Assembly: GCA_030640625.1 (NCBI GenBank)
Contig: DAOWJB010000060.1
Span: 1-34,492 of the forward strand
DNA length: 34,492 nucleotides
Origin: Bacteroides sp.
GTDB lineage: Bacteria; Bacteroidota; Bacteroidia; Bacteroidales; SM23-62
Direction of reading: 5' to 3'
Part shown: positions 17,088-24,534 of the stretch, in pieces
Numbering within the stretch: position 1 is the first letter of the stretch
Layout: every line of letters starts with the position of its first letter
Translations under genes and position numbers: made by a program
The notes under the pieces: model-generated
Seen by the model: the letters and a program-made list of their open reading frames with translations, nothing else
Told to the model about the DNA's origin: nothing
Databases searched by the model: none

Positions 17088-18200
17088 ATGAAGGACACAC
17101 AAAGAATCCAGACAAAACACTTTCAACTGACCCTGCTGATAACTGCCGTGGTAATCCTGGGAAGCTGCGGCTCAAAACAAAAACAGGTAAGCGACGATTC
17201 GGAATCATCCCTTAAGAAGGGGGTGGTCCTGGTTGATTACCGTGAAAAGCATAAGGTGGATATATTTATTGATGGAGATTTGTTTACATCGTACATCTAT
17301 CCCACGGATCTTGAAAAACCTGTCCTGTTTCCCATTCGTGATGCAACGGGGACAATCATCACCCGGGGCTTCCCGCTTGATCCGAGAGAAGGGGAAAGGG
17401 TAGATCATCCCCACCATGTGGGTTTGTGGTTTAATTTCGGTGATGTGAATGGTTATGACTTCTGGAATAATTCAAAAGCCATCCCGGAAGAGAAGAAGGG
17501 GCATTATGGCCGGGTCTTGCACCGGGGCGTAAAACGTGCTGAAAGCCGTGATGACGGGGGCGTACTTGAAATTGCAGCTGACTGGCAGGTGCCGGGTGAG
17601 GAGGACAGATGGCATACCGTACTGCAGGAACAAACCATATTCGAGTTCAGCGGTGATGAAGATACCCGCAGCATAGACCGGATCACCCGTCTGACCGCCC
17701 AGGAAGATCAGGTTGTATTCACCGACAACAAGGAAGGATTGTTTGCTGTACGATTAGACAGGGCATTCGAGTATCCATCAGATAAACCGCAGATCTATAC
17801 GGATACTGATGGCAATCCCACAGCGGTTAAAGTCATGGATAATAAGGGCAAGAACGGTCACTACAGGAATAGCGAAGGGGTGGAAGGAACAGAAGTATGG
17901 GGCAAAAGGGCTGTGTGGACTTCCTTATCATCCAACGTGGGGGATGAGGATATTACCATAGCCATCTTTGATCATCCGGATAACCCGCAACATCCTTCCT
18001 TCTGGCATGCCCGGGGTTATGGATTATTCGCGGTAAATAACCTTGGAGCTGTTGTATTTGATGAAAATAATGAACCATTCAGGTTGGAACTTGCCCCCGG
18101 TGAATCTATCGTTTTCAAACACAGGGTCTATATTACATCCTGGTATCATGCCTCGGATGAGCAGCTGAATACACAGTTTGCCGATTTCAGCAGGAAATAA
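17088..18200 (+). CDS. PmoA-family (DUF6807) lipoprotein
   Basis: This 370-residue protein has a membrane-targeting N-terminus ending in the lipobox ILGSC. The body shows the DUF6807/PmoA pattern VDIFIDGDLFTSYIYP, KPVLFPIRDATG, DHPHHVGLWFNFGDVNGYDFW and a later HPSFWHARGYGLFAVNN. The paired His residues in DHPHH and the Trp-rich surroundings look like an active or sugar-binding site. The function is not established to my knowledge; members are common in sugar-degradation loci with DUF1080 proteins and Gfo/Idh oxidoreductases. It is probably co-transcribed with the DUF1080 gene and is convergent with the oxidoreductase gene. Confidence 0.82.
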   Translation: MKDTQRIQTKHFQLTLLITAVVILGSCGSKQKQVSDDSESSLKKGVVLVDYREKHKVDIFIDGDLFTSYIYPTDLEKPVLFPIRDATGTIITRGFPLDPREGERVDHPHHVGLWFNFGDVNGYDFWNNSKAIPEEKKGHYGRVLHRGVKRAESRDDGGVLEIAADWQVPGEEDRWHTVLQEQTIFEFSGDEDTRSIDRITRLTAQEDQVVFTDNKEGLFAVRLDRAFEYPSDKPQIYTDTDGNPTAVKVMDNKGKNGHYRNSEGVEGTEVWGKRAVWTSLSSNVGDEDITIAIFDHPDNPQHPSFWHARGYGLFAVNNLGAVVFDENNEPFRLELAPGESIVFKHRVYITSWYHASDEQLNTQFADFSRK

Positions 18201-18259
18201 TATCAGCACAGCAGACCACAAGAAAAATATCCTGGTGGCTTATGATTATTTGTGAGGGG

Positions 18260-19297
18260 TTAGAGCTTCACCCTGTTTCCTGACTGATTGCTCTCGACGG
18301 CAGCTTCGATAACCTGAATGACCAGGTTGGCCTGCCTGGATGTGACTGCCGGTTTTTCTTTTCCGGTCAGCACCTGATATATATTTTCATAGTAGGCTCC
18401 GTAGTTGCCTGGCAGGGTTTCATAGGGACCATGGAATGCTCCTATTTCTGTATTTAAAACACCCCATTCTGTTTCAGGCTCCATTCCCCAACCAGGTCCA
18501 CCGGGCAAGGCGCCTTGTTTCAGGGCTTCCTCCTGGGGATCGATCCCATGTTTCAGGAAGGAACCTTCGGTGCCATGTATAAGATATCTTGGACCCGGTT
18601 CCCTGACCAGGTAGCTTGCTTTCAGGGTGACTTTTACATCGGGATAACCCAGCCAGAGGGTAAATGCGTCATCCACCCTGCCACCCGTCCGCTGTATCCT
18701 GATATCTGCGTTTACGTATTCCGGTTTGCCAAACAGGACCAGGGCCTGGTCGATCAAATGAGATCCCAGGTTAAATAAAGTACCTGTCCCGGAACCGGGA
18801 TCTTCCTTCCATGTGTTCTCCTGGATAAAATTCCGGTATCTGTCGAAATGGGCCTCGTATTCAACCAGGCGCCCGAGCATTCCCTTATCCAGGATCTTGC
18901 GGATGGTCAGAAAATCACCATCCCACCTGCGATTCTGGAAGACACTCAGGAGGAGATTTTTACCATCTGCAAGGGCTATCAGTTCATCACCCTTTTTGCT
19001 ATCTTGTACGATAGGTTTTTCAAGAACTACATGCTTGCCAGCCTCAAGGGCTTCTTTTGCCATCTCGTAATGAAAGCGATCCGGCGTATTTACCACAACA
19101 AGCTCAATCCTGTCATCTCTCAATAAGTCACTGAAATCCCTTACAATCTTTGCATCCGGGTACCTGGACCGGGACAGGTCACGGGTCCGTTCCAGGATGG
19201 AAATGATTTCAAATCCGGGATTTACATACAACAGGGGAGCATGAAATACCTGGCCAGACATGCCAAAAGAGGCCAAACCAACACCAATTTTTTGCAT
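18260..19297 (-). CDS. Gfo/Idh/MocA family NAD(P)-dependent oxidoreductase
   Basis: Starting at ATG 19297 gives 345 residues that open with the Rossmann strand MQKIGVGLASFGMSGQVFHA. The track's earlier start (19324) adds nine residues before this strand and is less likely. The nucleotide loop is a variant (GLASFGMSG), as in many inositol-dehydrogenase-like members. The EKP motif lies in HVVLEKPIV with the catalytic Lys, and GSHLIDQALVLFGKP carries the usual substrate-side His/Asp. There is no signal peptide, so it is probably cytoplasmic. The family oxidises or reduces hydroxyls of sugars and cyclitols. Convergent placement against DUF1080 and PmoA lipoproteins suggests work on 3-keto sugars, but it has its own transcript and the substrate is unknown. 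Confidence 0.9.
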   Translation of the reverse strand: MQKIGVGLASFGMSGQVFHAPLLYVNPGFEIISILERTRDLSRSRYPDAKIVRDFSDLLRDDRIELVVVNTPDRFHYEMAKEALEAGKHVVLEKPIVQDSKKGDELIALADGKNLLLSVFQNRRWDGDFLTIRKILDKGMLGRLVEYEAHFDRYRNFIQENTWKEDPGSGTGTLFNLGSHLIDQALVLFGKPEYVNADIRIQRTGGRVDDAFTLWLGYPDVKVTLKASYLVREPGPRYLIHGTEGSFLKHGIDPQEEALKQGALPGGPGWGMEPETEWGVLNTEIGAFHGPYETLPGNYGAYYENIYQVLTGKEKPAVTSRQANLVIQVIEAAVESNQSGNRVKL

Positions 19298-19338
19298 TGC
19301 ATCAAAATTTCGACCAAAATACAATTTAACCTAACCTG

Positions 19339-19377
19339 AATAATTCTGAGGCTACCCCGTTAAACCTTGATCTTTTT
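19339..19377. repeat. Left 39-bp direct repeat, reads as the 5' end of a transposase gene
   Basis: 37 of 39 bases match 20107-20145 in the same orientation. Read on the plus strand it encodes NNSEATPLNLDLF, aligning with NNSETTPLNLDLF in the right copy. It overlaps the 3' end of the nucleotidyltransferase gene. Confidence 0.9.
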
Positions 19378-19852
19378 TTAGCTTATTCTTACTTAATTCC
19401 TTCAAGGCTTCAAGGTTTTCTACGTCAAGTAAATCTTTCATGCGATTTGATTTTTTTTTACATCCAATCAAATCATCAAATCCAATAATTTTTATTTCCA
19501 CCCCTCCCACATTTGTTTTTATATGGTTCCTGTAACTAGTTTCAAATTCATACTTTATCATGAAAGAATCCAGAAGCTCTATTTTCGTTTTGTCTAGAGG
19601 AATCTTTATCATGTGATTATCTACTAAGTATTGTATTGCGTCACTACATTTTGACTTCTCAAATCCAAGAGATTTAAAAGAATTAAAAAGTCTTTTCAGG
19701 TTTTTTTCATTGGTGTCAACCCAAATATCCATGTCCATTGTTGAACGAGAATATCCATGAAAGTTTACTGCAAATCCGCCAACAACCATGTAGTCTACTT
19801 TATGATCGTTGAAGCTGCTGATTATACCTTTATATTGATCGATGAAGCTCAC
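19352..19852 (-). CDS. Nucleotidyltransferase-superfamily protein (DUF6036/MNT-like), possible toxin of a small two-gene module
   Basis: This 166-residue protein begins with GTG at 19852. The fold is suggested by GGFAVNFHGYSRSTMDMDIWVDT: a Gly-rich strand followed by an Asp-x-Asp metal pair, as in polymerase-beta-like nucleotidyltransferases. A third acidic position is likely in KIELLDS. The C-terminal half has KIIGFDDLIGCKK and RMKDLLDVENL, typical of standalone DUF6036-type proteins. The start overlaps the stop of the 56-residue gene as GTGA, implying translational coupling. The last codons (KDQGLTG and stop) are the antisense of the left 39-bp transposase-like repeat, so the native C-terminus has been replaced or was built there. 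Coding is AT-rich compared with neighbours, consistent with transfer. A toxin or defence role is inference from family and layout. Confidence 0.78.
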   Translation of the reverse strand: MSFIDQYKGIISSFNDHKVDYMVVGGFAVNFHGYSRSTMDMDIWVDTNEKNLKRLFNSFKSLGFEKSKCSDAIQYLVDNHMIKIPLDKTKIELLDSFMIKYEFETSYRNHIKTNVGGVEIKIIGFDDLIGCKKKSNRMKDLLDVENLEALKELSKNKLKKDQGLTG

Positions 19853-20019
19853 GTTAACTTAAAAATATCAGGGTTGTTGTTTTCTAACTCAAATAAATAG
19901 TGTTGGTTAAATTCTGAACAAAACTCTGAAAACTCAGCACACCTTATGAACCTTTCTTCAGCTGTTAATTTCAAACATTCTTTTAGATAATCTATATCAA
20001 TATTTGAATCTACAGCCAT
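19849..20019 (-). CDS. 56-residue acidic helical protein, partner of the nucleotidyltransferase
   Basis: This ORF is too short for the supplied track. ATG 20019 to TGA 19849-19851 encodes 56 residues beginning MAVDSNIDIDYLKECLKL and containing LTAEERFIRCAEFSEF, a pattern of two amphipathic helices. The stop codon overlaps the GTG of the nucleotidyltransferase gene (GTGA), the classic sign of a coupled pair. I do not know a named family, although similar short ORFs commonly precede such nucleotidyltransferases in Bacteroidota. If the pair is a toxin-antitoxin module, this would be the antitoxin or a binding partner. Its AT-richness matches that of the downstream gene. Confidence 0.65.
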   Translation of the reverse strand: MAVDSNIDIDYLKECLKLTAEERFIRCAEFSEFCSEFNQHYLFELENNNPDIFKLT

Positions 20020-20097
20020 AATTTCTTTATGTTGTTTCCTAAAACTACTGAATTGCCAGTATTTTCAGGGTATACAGAACAAACACCCCTTTATGCA

Positions 20098-20217
20098 ATG
20101 ATAAAAAATAATTCTGAGACTACCCCATTAAACCTTGATCTTTTTCCTGTATCGGGCAAGCCGGTTGAACTTAGTTTTTCCGGAGAAAAGGCCAAGCTTG
20201 CAGAATCCCGGGTATAA
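20098..20217 (+). pseudogene. N-terminal remnant of an IS1380-like transposase
   Basis: ATG 20098 opens a 39-codon stretch, MIKNNSETTPLNLDLFPVSG followed by KPVELSFSGEKAKLAESRV and a stop. The piece LDLFPVSGKPVELSFSGEK resembles, from memory, the start of IS1380-family transposases, which continue with a Ser-Asp-Gly-Gly segment. Here that segment is lost and the frame ends. The track's start at 20029 is upstream of the likely original ATG. No inverted repeats or catalytic region remain, so the element is dead. It borders the nucleotidyltransferase cassette on its right. Confidence 0.6.
20107..20145. repeat. Right 39-bp direct repeat (transposase 5' end)
   Basis: This is the second copy of the repeat at 19339-19377, 768 bases away, with two A/G differences. 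It lies inside the transposase remnant. Confidence 0.9.
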
Positions 20218-20337
20218 AACATTACCCAACCAAACAATCACGAATGACCAGAAAATGAAAAAGAGAGAAGAAAGATACTTATTTTGAAGATTAAAAATTA
20301 ATCAGGTTCAGCCTCTATTTTATGTTAAATATCTGAG

Positions 20338-20368
20338 TATTTTTGTGACTTAAACAGGACCTGTCCTG
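20338..20368 (+). promoter_or_regulatory. -7 element and overlapping inverted repeat upstream of the alkaline phosphatase gene
   Basis: TATTTTTG (20338-20345) fits the Bacteroidota -7 consensus. Ten bases later CAGGAC-CT-GTCCTG (20355-20368) forms an inverted repeat near the expected transcription start, where it could be an operator or early-leader hairpin. The rest of the 20218-20425 gap shows nothing else. Confidence 0.4.
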
Positions 20369-20425
20369 AAACTCACTGAATCAACATATTATTCAGATGA
20401 TCATCCGTATAAAAATGATTTTATC

Positions 20426-21328
20426 ATGAGAAACGCACGAAAAAGAGAGAAAATAAGCCGGTTAATAATTATTGGATTGCTTGTTATTGCAGGTATAAAC
20501 TCCTGCAAACCAGACAACAAATTTACAGATAGCAAGGCAGAAAGGCCCAGGAATATTATTTTGATGATCGGGGACGGAATGGGCGTGGCCCATGTCTATG
20601 CCGGACTGACTGCCAACGGTGGTCATCTGAACCTGGAAAGCTGCCAGTATGTTGGATTTCAAAAAACACACTCTGCCAGTTCCTATATAACTGATTCCGG
20701 AGCCAGCGGCACAGCCATGGCAACCGGCAAGAAAACTTTCAACGGAGCCATTGCCGTGGACACAAGCGGGAACAGCGTTAAAACCATTCTCGAAATGGCA
20801 GAAGATGAGGGCCTGTCTACCGGCCTGGTTGCCACCAGTACCATCACTCATGCCACCCCGGCTTCTTTTGTAGCTCATAACCCCGACCGGGGCAAATACG
20901 AAGAAATTGCCCAAGATTTCATAGGGGCCGGTATTGAAGTAATCATCGGAGGTGGCAGGTATCACTTCAATAAGCGTGAAGATGGACTGGACCTGCTTGA
21001 ACAGTTAAAGGAAGACGGGTACCTGGTAACTGACCAGATCGAAAGGGTGGATCAGGGTCATCAGGGCCCCATTGCCGTATTCACAGATTCACTCTCTATG
21101 CCACCAGCCTTAAAAGGCAGGGGCGATCTATTGCCACGGGCAACTGAACTGGCCATTGAAAGCGGCCATATGGAGTCCGGGGAGGTTGCCGGAATATTTG
21201 GTACGGACGGCCATACGGGTGTCATGGTCCCGGTGTTTGCATATGGACCGGGAGCGGAAAAGTTTGCCGGGATTTATGAAAATACCGATATCTTTAAGAA
21301 GATGGCCAGTTTACTGGACCTGGAGTAA
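20426..21328 (+). CDS. Alkaline phosphatase lipoprotein with in-frame internal deletion, probably inactive
   Basis: The protein begins with a lipoprotein-like signal (cysteine in INSCKPD). It keeps several phosphatase motifs: IGDGMG with Asp50, the nucleophile region TDSGASGTAMATG (Ser91), ITHATPASF (Thr144) and the C-terminal DGHTGVMVPVFAYGPGA (His263). Family members are usually about 430-480 residues; this one has 300. The text jumps from LLPRATELAIE directly to SGHMESGEVAG at residue 246-247. The block that normally lies between is missing: the metal-ligand segments of the type SQIDWxGH and TADHETGG. The reading frame is intact across the junction, near base 21161. The product may still fold in part, but catalysis as a two-metal phosphatase is unlikely. 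It heads an operon with the next two genes. Confidence 0.85.
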   Translation: MRNARKREKISRLIIIGLLVIAGINSCKPDNKFTDSKAERPRNIILMIGDGMGVAHVYAGLTANGGHLNLESCQYVGFQKTHSASSYITDSGASGTAMATGKKTFNGAIAVDTSGNSVKTILEMAEDEGLSTGLVATSTITHATPASFVAHNPDRGKYEEIAQDFIGAGIEVIIGGGRYHFNKREDGLDLLEQLKEDGYLVTDQIERVDQGHQGPIAVFTDSLSMPPALKGRGDLLPRATELAIESGHMESGEVAGIFGTDGHTGVMVPVFAYGPGAEKFAGIYENTDIFKKMASLLDLE

Positions 21329-21338
21329 TTTCCTCAAG

Positions 21339-22304
21339 ATGCCTCAGACTGTTAAATTCAATTCTCTTTCATTGCTGATGGTTTTGCTTCCGGTACTATT
21401 TATTGCCGGATGTAATATCACAGGGAAACCTGCAAAAGAGAATGGTCACGGGAATAAACCCGAATTGATCCTCCATACTGATTACCTCGATCAGATATTG
21501 CTTGAGAATTCAGGTTTGGTCTGGTTCCGGAATAAATTATGGGCCATTAATGACAGCGGGGGAGAACCGGTGCTGTTTGCCATTGATATGCAAACAGGCA
21601 AATGTATTCAGGCCATTTATATTGATGGTGCAATAAACAGGGACTGGGAAGAATTGGCACAGGATGAGAATTTTATATATATTTTTGATATTGGTAATAA
21701 TTATGGACGCAAGAAAGAACTCACCATTTACAAGGTCTTTAAGGACTCCATCCCGTTCTCCGGAAACGCCAGGATAGCACCTGAAATCATTCACTATCGA
21801 TACGGCGATATGGAGAAAAACAACGGGTTTCTCTCCAGGAGTCCATATGACTGCGAGGCTGCATTTGCGCTACATGATAGTTTGTACATTTTTACAAAAG
21901 ATTGGGTAGATCAGCACACGACACTTTACATCTGCCCTGCCAGTCCGGGTTCATACACCCTATGGCCGGTTAAAACCTATGAGGCAGACGGACTGGTAAC
22001 AGGGGCAGACATCAGTCCGGATAGCAGTTTTATTATGCTGATCGGCTATAAGGATTATGTTCCTTTTGTCTGGGAATTCCGGGATTTTAATTTTACCAAT
22101 TATACCATGGGATCTGCCAGACGGCTGGATTTTCCCGAATATTACGACCTTCAGACGGAAGGAATTGCCATTCAAACAGCTAAGAGGATCTATATATCCT
22201 GTGAAATGTCCTCATTGCCTGCCTCTGTTTATACTTTGAATTTGGGGATTATATTCGGTGAAGGTCATAATTCTGGTATAATTTCTGTACGTCCTGTATA
22301 TTAA
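21339..22304 (+). CDS. Predicted beta-propeller-like lipoprotein of unknown function
   Basis: The ORF track begins at 21156 inside the phosphatase gene in another frame. ATG 21339 gives 321 residues with a clean lipoprotein signal ending LFIAGC, so it is used. The mature part shows repeating beta-strand blocks: SGLVWFRNKLWAINDSGGEP, DWEELAQDENFIYIFDIGNN and DGLVTGADISPDSSFIMLIGYKD. This suggests a propeller with an Asp/Asn-rich face. I recognise similar uncharacterised secreted proteins in Bacteroidota but no named function; esterase- or phytase-like activity is possible but unsupported. The gene starts 10 bases after the phosphatase stop and ends 11 bases before the PorE-like gene. Confidence 0.78.
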   Translation: MPQTVKFNSLSLLMVLLPVLFIAGCNITGKPAKENGHGNKPELILHTDYLDQILLENSGLVWFRNKLWAINDSGGEPVLFAIDMQTGKCIQAIYIDGAINRDWEELAQDENFIYIFDIGNNYGRKKELTIYKVFKDSIPFSGNARIAPEIIHYRYGDMEKNNGFLSRSPYDCEAAFALHDSLYIFTKDWVDQHTTLYICPASPGSYTLWPVKTYEADGLVTGADISPDSSFIMLIGYKDYVPFVWEFRDFNFTNYTMGSARRLDFPEYYDLQTEGIAIQTAKRIYISCEMSSLPASVYTLNLGIIFGEGHNSGIISVRPVY

Positions 22305-22315
22305 AGTTTGTTCTG

Positions 22316-24244
22316 ATGAGATATTGCCTGGTTTTTGGACTATTATTTATCACCGGAATGCTGCATGGGCAACATGAATACACTACCGGTAATAAGCGTG
22401 CCATCAGTCATTTTGAAACCGGCCGGCAGTATTATATCCTGCTGGATTATATCAGGGCCGAATCCACGCTCAAAAAGGCCATTGTCTTAGAACCTGAATT
22501 TATCGAGGCCTGGTTGATGATGGCACAGGTTTATACGGATGCAGGGAAATTGGAAGAATCTGTAGGCTCCTACAGGCGAGCCATCGAACTGGATTCGCTT
22601 TTCTTTCCGAATGCATTTTATTTTCTCGGGATGAATGAGTTTGAACTCGGATGGTATAAGGATGCCTACAATCATTTTCAAATGTTCCTGGCATTGGATG
22701 ATATCAAGGAGAGACTGAAGGAATCCGCCCGGGAAAGAATTGTCTCCTGTGAATTTGCCATTGATGCCATGGAAAATCCGGTACCGTTTGACCCGGTTAA
22801 TATGGGTCCAAATATCAATACGGAAAATGATGAATACTGGCCAAGCTTATCGGCCGATGAATCAATCATGGTATTTACGATGTTGCTGCCCATCGATGCC
22901 AAAAATCCCTTGACCAGGGCCAACAGGCACGAAGATCTTTATTACAGCAGCTATGAAGACGGGGCATGGCAACCTGCCCAAAATGCAGGCAAGCAGCTGA
23001 ATACCTATGATAACGAGGGGGCACAATCCATCTCTGGTAATGGCAGGTTTATGGTTTTTACGGCATGTGGCAGGGATGACGGATATGGCTTGTGTGATCT
23101 GTATTTTTCGGCAAGAGAGGAAGGAAGATGGAGCATCCCGGTCAATATGGGCCCGTCCATAAACAGCAATTACAGTGAGAAACAACCCTCCCTATCTGCT
23201 GATGGCAGAGTCATATATTTTACAAGCGATCGTCCAGGTGGATTCGGAAAATATGATTTGTGGATGTCCTCAAGAACACCCGACGGAAAGTGGAGTCCAC
23301 CAAAAAACCTTGGAGACAGTATAAATTCCGCAGCGTTCGACCAATCCCCTTTTATCCACCCTGACAATAAAACACTATATTTCAGTTCAGTCGGATGGCC
23401 GGGTATGGGTGGATTCGATATATATATGTCTCACAGGATCAATGACAGCATCTGGGGCAAACCAGTGAACCTGGGTTATCCCATTAATACGCATCATCAC
23501 GAAGAAGGATTGATTGTGAATGCCCGGGCAGATATGGCTTATTTTTCATCAACCAGACTCAGGGGCAAGGGTCGGGATATATTTTCTTTTGAATTGTATG
23601 AGGAGGCCAGGCCCAATAGGGTATCCTATATGAAAGGTAAAGTGTTTGACAGCCAAACACAAAGGCCGCTTGAGGCAAATTTTGAACTGATTGACCTGGA
23701 ATCACATAAAACGGTTATTGAATCCACCTCTGAGCCAGGCAATGGAGAATTCCTTGTCGTGATCCCAGTCGATGCTGACTATGCGCTTAACGTTTCAAGG
23801 CCTTCATACCTTTTCCATTCCGAAAATTTTGCTTTTGATAAAATTTATAGCCGAACCGAACCTTTCCTTAAAGATATTGCCCTGAATCCTATCGAAATAG
23901 GAGAGCGGATCATACTCCGAAACGTTTTCTACCAGATAGATTCTTTCGTCATTGATGAGAAATCTATTGTGGAACTTGATAAGGTCGTACTGTTTATGCA
24001 GGCAAATCCATCCCTGGTTGTGGAGATAGGTGGTCATACTGACAATACTGGCAGTCAGGAGCACAATCGCTGGCTGTCGGGTAAACGTGCCGGTGAGGTG
24101 GCTGCATACCTGATAGGCAAAGGCATAGAACAGGAACAGATTAGTTTCAGGGGATATGGGATGGATGTCCCTGTCTCATCGAATGAGACAGAGGAGGGCA
24201 GGGCCCTGAACCGGCGCACCGAGCTGAAGGTGCTGTCAAAATGA
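22316..24244 (+). CDS. TPR / PD40 propeller / carboxypeptidase-regulatory / OmpA-family protein, PorE-like
   Basis: The protein has 642 residues and a signal peptide ending near GMLHGQ. Domain order is TPR repeats (about 28-130, e.g. EAWLMMAQVYTDAGKLEESV), then PD40/WD40-like blades (about 140-425, with repeated ADGRVIYFTSDRPGGFG and DLWMSS types). A carboxypeptidase-regulatory-like domain follows (about 437-500, MKGKVFDSQTQRPLEA) and then an OmpA peptidoglycan-binding domain (about 525-642). The OmpA part has GGHTDNTGSQEHNRWLSGKRA and RALNRRTEL, including the Asp and Arg that bind diaminopimelate. This is the architecture of PorE of the T9SS, although Bacteroidota often encode several paralogues, so PorE identity is not proven. 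PorE is a lipoprotein, and no lipobox Cys is obvious here. It ends a three-gene operon. Confidence 0.88.
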   Translation: MRYCLVFGLLFITGMLHGQHEYTTGNKRAISHFETGRQYYILLDYIRAESTLKKAIVLEPEFIEAWLMMAQVYTDAGKLEESVGSYRRAIELDSLFFPNAFYFLGMNEFELGWYKDAYNHFQMFLALDDIKERLKESARERIVSCEFAIDAMENPVPFDPVNMGPNINTENDEYWPSLSADESIMVFTMLLPIDAKNPLTRANRHEDLYYSSYEDGAWQPAQNAGKQLNTYDNEGAQSISGNGRFMVFTACGRDDGYGLCDLYFSAREEGRWSIPVNMGPSINSNYSEKQPSLSADGRVIYFTSDRPGGFGKYDLWMSSRTPDGKWSPPKNLGDSINSAAFDQSPFIHPDNKTLYFSSVGWPGMGGFDIYMSHRINDSIWGKPVNLGYPINTHHHEEGLIVNARADMAYFSSTRLRGKGRDIFSFELYEEARPNRVSYMKGKVFDSQTQRPLEANFELIDLESHKTVIESTSEPGNGEFLVVIPVDADYALNVSRPSYLFHSENFAFDKIYSRTEPFLKDIALNPIEIGERIILRNVFYQIDSFVIDEKSIVELDKVVLFMQANPSLVVEIGGHTDNTGSQEHNRWLSGKRAGEVAAYLIGKGIEQEQISFRGYGMDVPVSSNETEEGRALNRRTELKVLSK

Positions 24245-24264
24245 TCCATCAGTGGAGATAGCAT

Positions 24265-24285
24265 GGAAATATTTGCGATATTTCC
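24265..24285. repeat. Perfect inverted repeat upstream of the DUF6485 gene
   Basis: GGAAATAT-TTGCG-ATATTTCC has 8-bp perfect arms and lies 36 bases before ATG 24322 and 20 bases after the OmpA-family stop. It could be an operator, or a hairpin ending the upstream transcript, but no T-run follows. Confidence 0.5.
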
Positions 24286-24321
24286 CCTTTCAGAAATAAA
24301 ACCCAATAATAGAAATATACA

Positions 24322-24534
24322 ATGGAATGTAAGAAAGACAGGAACAGTCAGTATTGTAATTGTTCATACCCCTGCAGTAAACACGCAGTATGCTGCGATT
24401 GCCTGGATTACCACAGGAGGATGGGGGAGTTGCCTGCCTGTTATTTTCCGGATAATGCGGAAAAGACCTACGACCGTTCCATAGATTATTTTATCAGTCT
24501 CTGGGAAAAGGACCGTGGATCATGGCTGAATTAG
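24322..24534 (+). CDS. Cysteine-rich DUF6485-family protein
   Basis: This 70-residue protein begins [19 protein letters not shown] and has eight cysteines in its first 40 residues (positions 3, 12, 14, 18, 24, 25, 27, 40). [10 protein letters not shown] and [10 protein letters not shown] follow. The pattern matches, from memory, a small conserved family (DUF6485). The Cys spacing suggests binding of one or two metal ions, probably zinc or an Fe-S cluster, but this is inference. Function is unknown. Its 3' end overlaps the start of the DNA glycosylase gene by 13 bases, so the two are very likely co-translated. The ORF at 24263 in another frame is a shadow. Confidence 0.78.
   Translation: MECKKDRNSQYCNCSYPCSKHAVCCDCLDYHRRMGELPACYFPDNAEKTYDRSIDYFISLWEKDRGSWLN

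Noticed and set aside
20462-20965. 167-residue minus-strand ORF over the phosphatase gene
   Set aside because: It is antisense to a gene with clear phosphatase motifs and has no pattern of its own.
21156-21338. N-terminal 61 codons of the 382-residue ORF
   Set aside because: They overlap the phosphatase C-terminus in another frame. The lipoprotein signal begins at ATG 21339.
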